A DNA stretch of 32,072 nt from JAMXLO01 sp035492535 (GTDB taxonomy: Bacteria; Pseudomonadota; Alphaproteobacteria; Acetobacterales; Acetobacteraceae), in assembly GCA_035492535.1 (NCBI GenBank), contig DATJJM010000111.1, forward strand, positions 1-32,072, given 5' to 3'. Position numbers and translations under genes: made by a program. Below are positions 31,139 through 32,072 of this stretch, in pieces. The notes under the pieces were generated by a model. It ran no database searches. It was given only the letters and a program-made list of their open reading frames with translations, and was not told where the DNA came from. Position 1 is the stretch's first letter. Each line of letters begins with the position of its first letter.

Positions 31139-32072
31139 TCAACGCACCAGCGCCCCGAGCAGCGCGTCCAGCCGCAGCCGCCCCTCCGGCAGCGCAACCA
31201 GCCGCCCGTCGTGCCACGCCAGGTATCCCTCCGAGATCGCCTGCCCCAACACCGCCGCGTCAACCGCCTCCGCCAACTCCATCCCGGTGCGCGCCGCGAA
31301 CCGCGCTGCCTCGATCCCCTCGGCCAACCGCAGTCCCATCAGCAGCATTTCGCGTGCCCGTTCGACACGCTGCAGCAGCGTTTCCTCCACCACCCCGTGC
31401 CCGCTGCGTTCGACCCGTTCGGCCCACACCTCCGGCGCCCGATGCCGCCGTGTCGCCACCAGCCCCTGCTCCAGTGTCAGCCGCCCATGGGCCCCTGGCC
31501 CAACCCCGGCGTAGTCGCCATAGCGCCAATACGTCAGGTTATGCCGGCTCTCGCTGCCGACACGGGCGTAGTTGGACACCTCGTACGCCAGCAGCCCATA
31601 TCGCCCACCCTCCTCGGCCGTGGCCTGGTACATCTCCGCCGCAACGTCATCATCGGGAAGCACGATCGCGCCGCGCTGATGCAGCGTCGCGAACTGCGTC
31701 CCCGGCTCGATGGTGAGCTGGTAGAGCGACAGGTGGTCCGCCGCCAGATCAAGCGCCTCGCGCAATTCGCTGCGCCACGCCGCCAGGGTTTGCCCGGGCC
31801 GCGCATAGATCAGATCGAACGAAAAGCGCGGAAACGTTGCCCGCGCCATGGTCAGCGCGGCGATCGCCTGCTCCGCCGAATGCTGACGCCCCAGCATCCG
31901 CAGCGCCTCGGCGTCCAGGCTCTGCACGCCGACCGATACCCGATTGACCCCCGCCTCCCTCAGCGCCGCGAACCGCGCCGCCTCCACGCTGGTCGGATTG
32001 GCTTCCAGCGTGACCTCCATATCGTCCGCCGCCTCGAACCACGCCCGCGCATCCGCGATCAGGTCCGCCACC
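31139..32072 (-). CDS. hemW: HemW, radical SAM heme chaperone (coproporphyrinogen oxidase-like), 3' part
   Basis: The visible 310 residues contain EVTLEANPTSVE, GVNRVSVGVQSLD, FSFDLIYARPGQT, DHLSLYQLTIEPGT, YEVSNYA and RHNLTYWRYGDYAGVGPGAHGR, all hallmarks of HemW. The N-terminal CxxxCxxC iron-sulfur motif lies beyond the right edge. HemW binds heme and delivers it to respiratory proteins; many annotations mislabel it as HemN. The C-terminal HemN domain is intact and ends at 31139. Confidence 0.95.
   Translation of the reverse strand, partial: VADLIADARAWFEAADDMEVTLEANPTSVEAARFAALREAGVNRVSVGVQSLDAEALRMLGRQHSAEQAIAALTMARATFPRFSFDLIYARPGQTLAAWRSELREALDLAADHLSLYQLTIEPGTQFATLHQRGAIVLPDDDVAAEMYQATAEEGGRYGLLAYEVSNYARVGSESRHNLTYWRYGDYAGVGPGAHGRLTLEQGLVATRRHRAPEVWAERVERSGHGVVEETLLQRVERAREMLLMGLRLAEGIEAARFAARTGMELAEAVDAAVLGQAISEGYLAWHDGRLVALPEGRLRLDALLGALVR

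Overview
This looks like a chromosomal segment of a high-GC alphaproteobacterium, probably Rhodospirillales and perhaps Acetobacteraceae. That placement is inferred from the hemC-hemD-(COG4223-like)-hemY cluster divergent from tsaD, the tRNA-Trp-secE-nusG block, the gene repertoire and the G/C-rich third codon positions. I have no 16S or other marker to confirm it. I see no insertion sequence, phage gene, integrase, CRISPR array or replication origin.

Layout. (1) 1-5498, minus strand: a tightly coupled peptide/opine-type ABC transporter (two permeases and two ATPases whose stop and start codons overlap), then a membrane methyltransferase of the isoprenylcysteine/phospholipid type, a TauD-type 2-oxoglutarate dioxygenase and the start of a fumarylacetoacetate-hydrolase-fold enzyme that leaves the left edge. 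A divergent enolase-superfamily gene (5566-6663) shares a 67-bp promoter region that contains a perfect palindrome. (2) 6857-8273, plus: a secreted M23-type protein with a degenerate zinc site and a short-chain dehydrogenase. (3) 8440-12335, minus: hemC, hemD, a mitofilin-like coiled-coil membrane protein and hemY, divergent from tsaD (12379-13425). (4) 13437-20338: an accessory catabolic region. It holds an amide/urea-type solute-binding protein without a signal peptide, a secreted family 5 solute-binding protein, an amidohydrolase of the resorcylate decarboxylase type, and a lone molybdenum hydroxylase large subunit followed by a MoaD/ThiS-like sulfur carrier. (5) 20394-24960: rmuC, a second FAH-family enzyme, exonuclease III and an unusual short pyruvate kinase, with a small hypothetical gene upstream of the kinase. 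(6) 25432-29785: tRNA-Gly, tRNA-Trp, secE, nusG, then a methyltransferase and a large transmembrane Ser/Thr kinase where rplK would normally follow. (7) 29886-32072, minus: a class C beta-lactamase-type serine hydrolase and the 3' part of hemW.

How the genes fit together. The left operon, with its divergent enolase-superfamily enzyme, reads as uptake and breakdown of an organic acid or small conjugate: transporter, dioxygenase, FAH-type hydrolase and acid dehydratase or isomerase. It lacks its own binding protein, and the family 5 binding protein at 14946-16541 is a candidate partner. The region at 16546-20338 resembles aromatic or N-heteroaromatic acid breakdown: ring hydroxylation by a molybdenum enzyme plus a metal-dependent decarboxylase or hydrolase. 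The heme cluster makes uroporphyrinogen III, and hemW at the right edge is also heme-related.

The less ordinary signals are several enzymes with substituted active-site residues (M23 His to Tyr; enolase-superfamily KxH and Asp to Ser; non-RD kinase), the separation of nusG from the ribosomal protein operon, and an envelope-spanning kinase with a 13-residue tandem repeat. I did not find a defence system or another clear-cut new multi-gene system.
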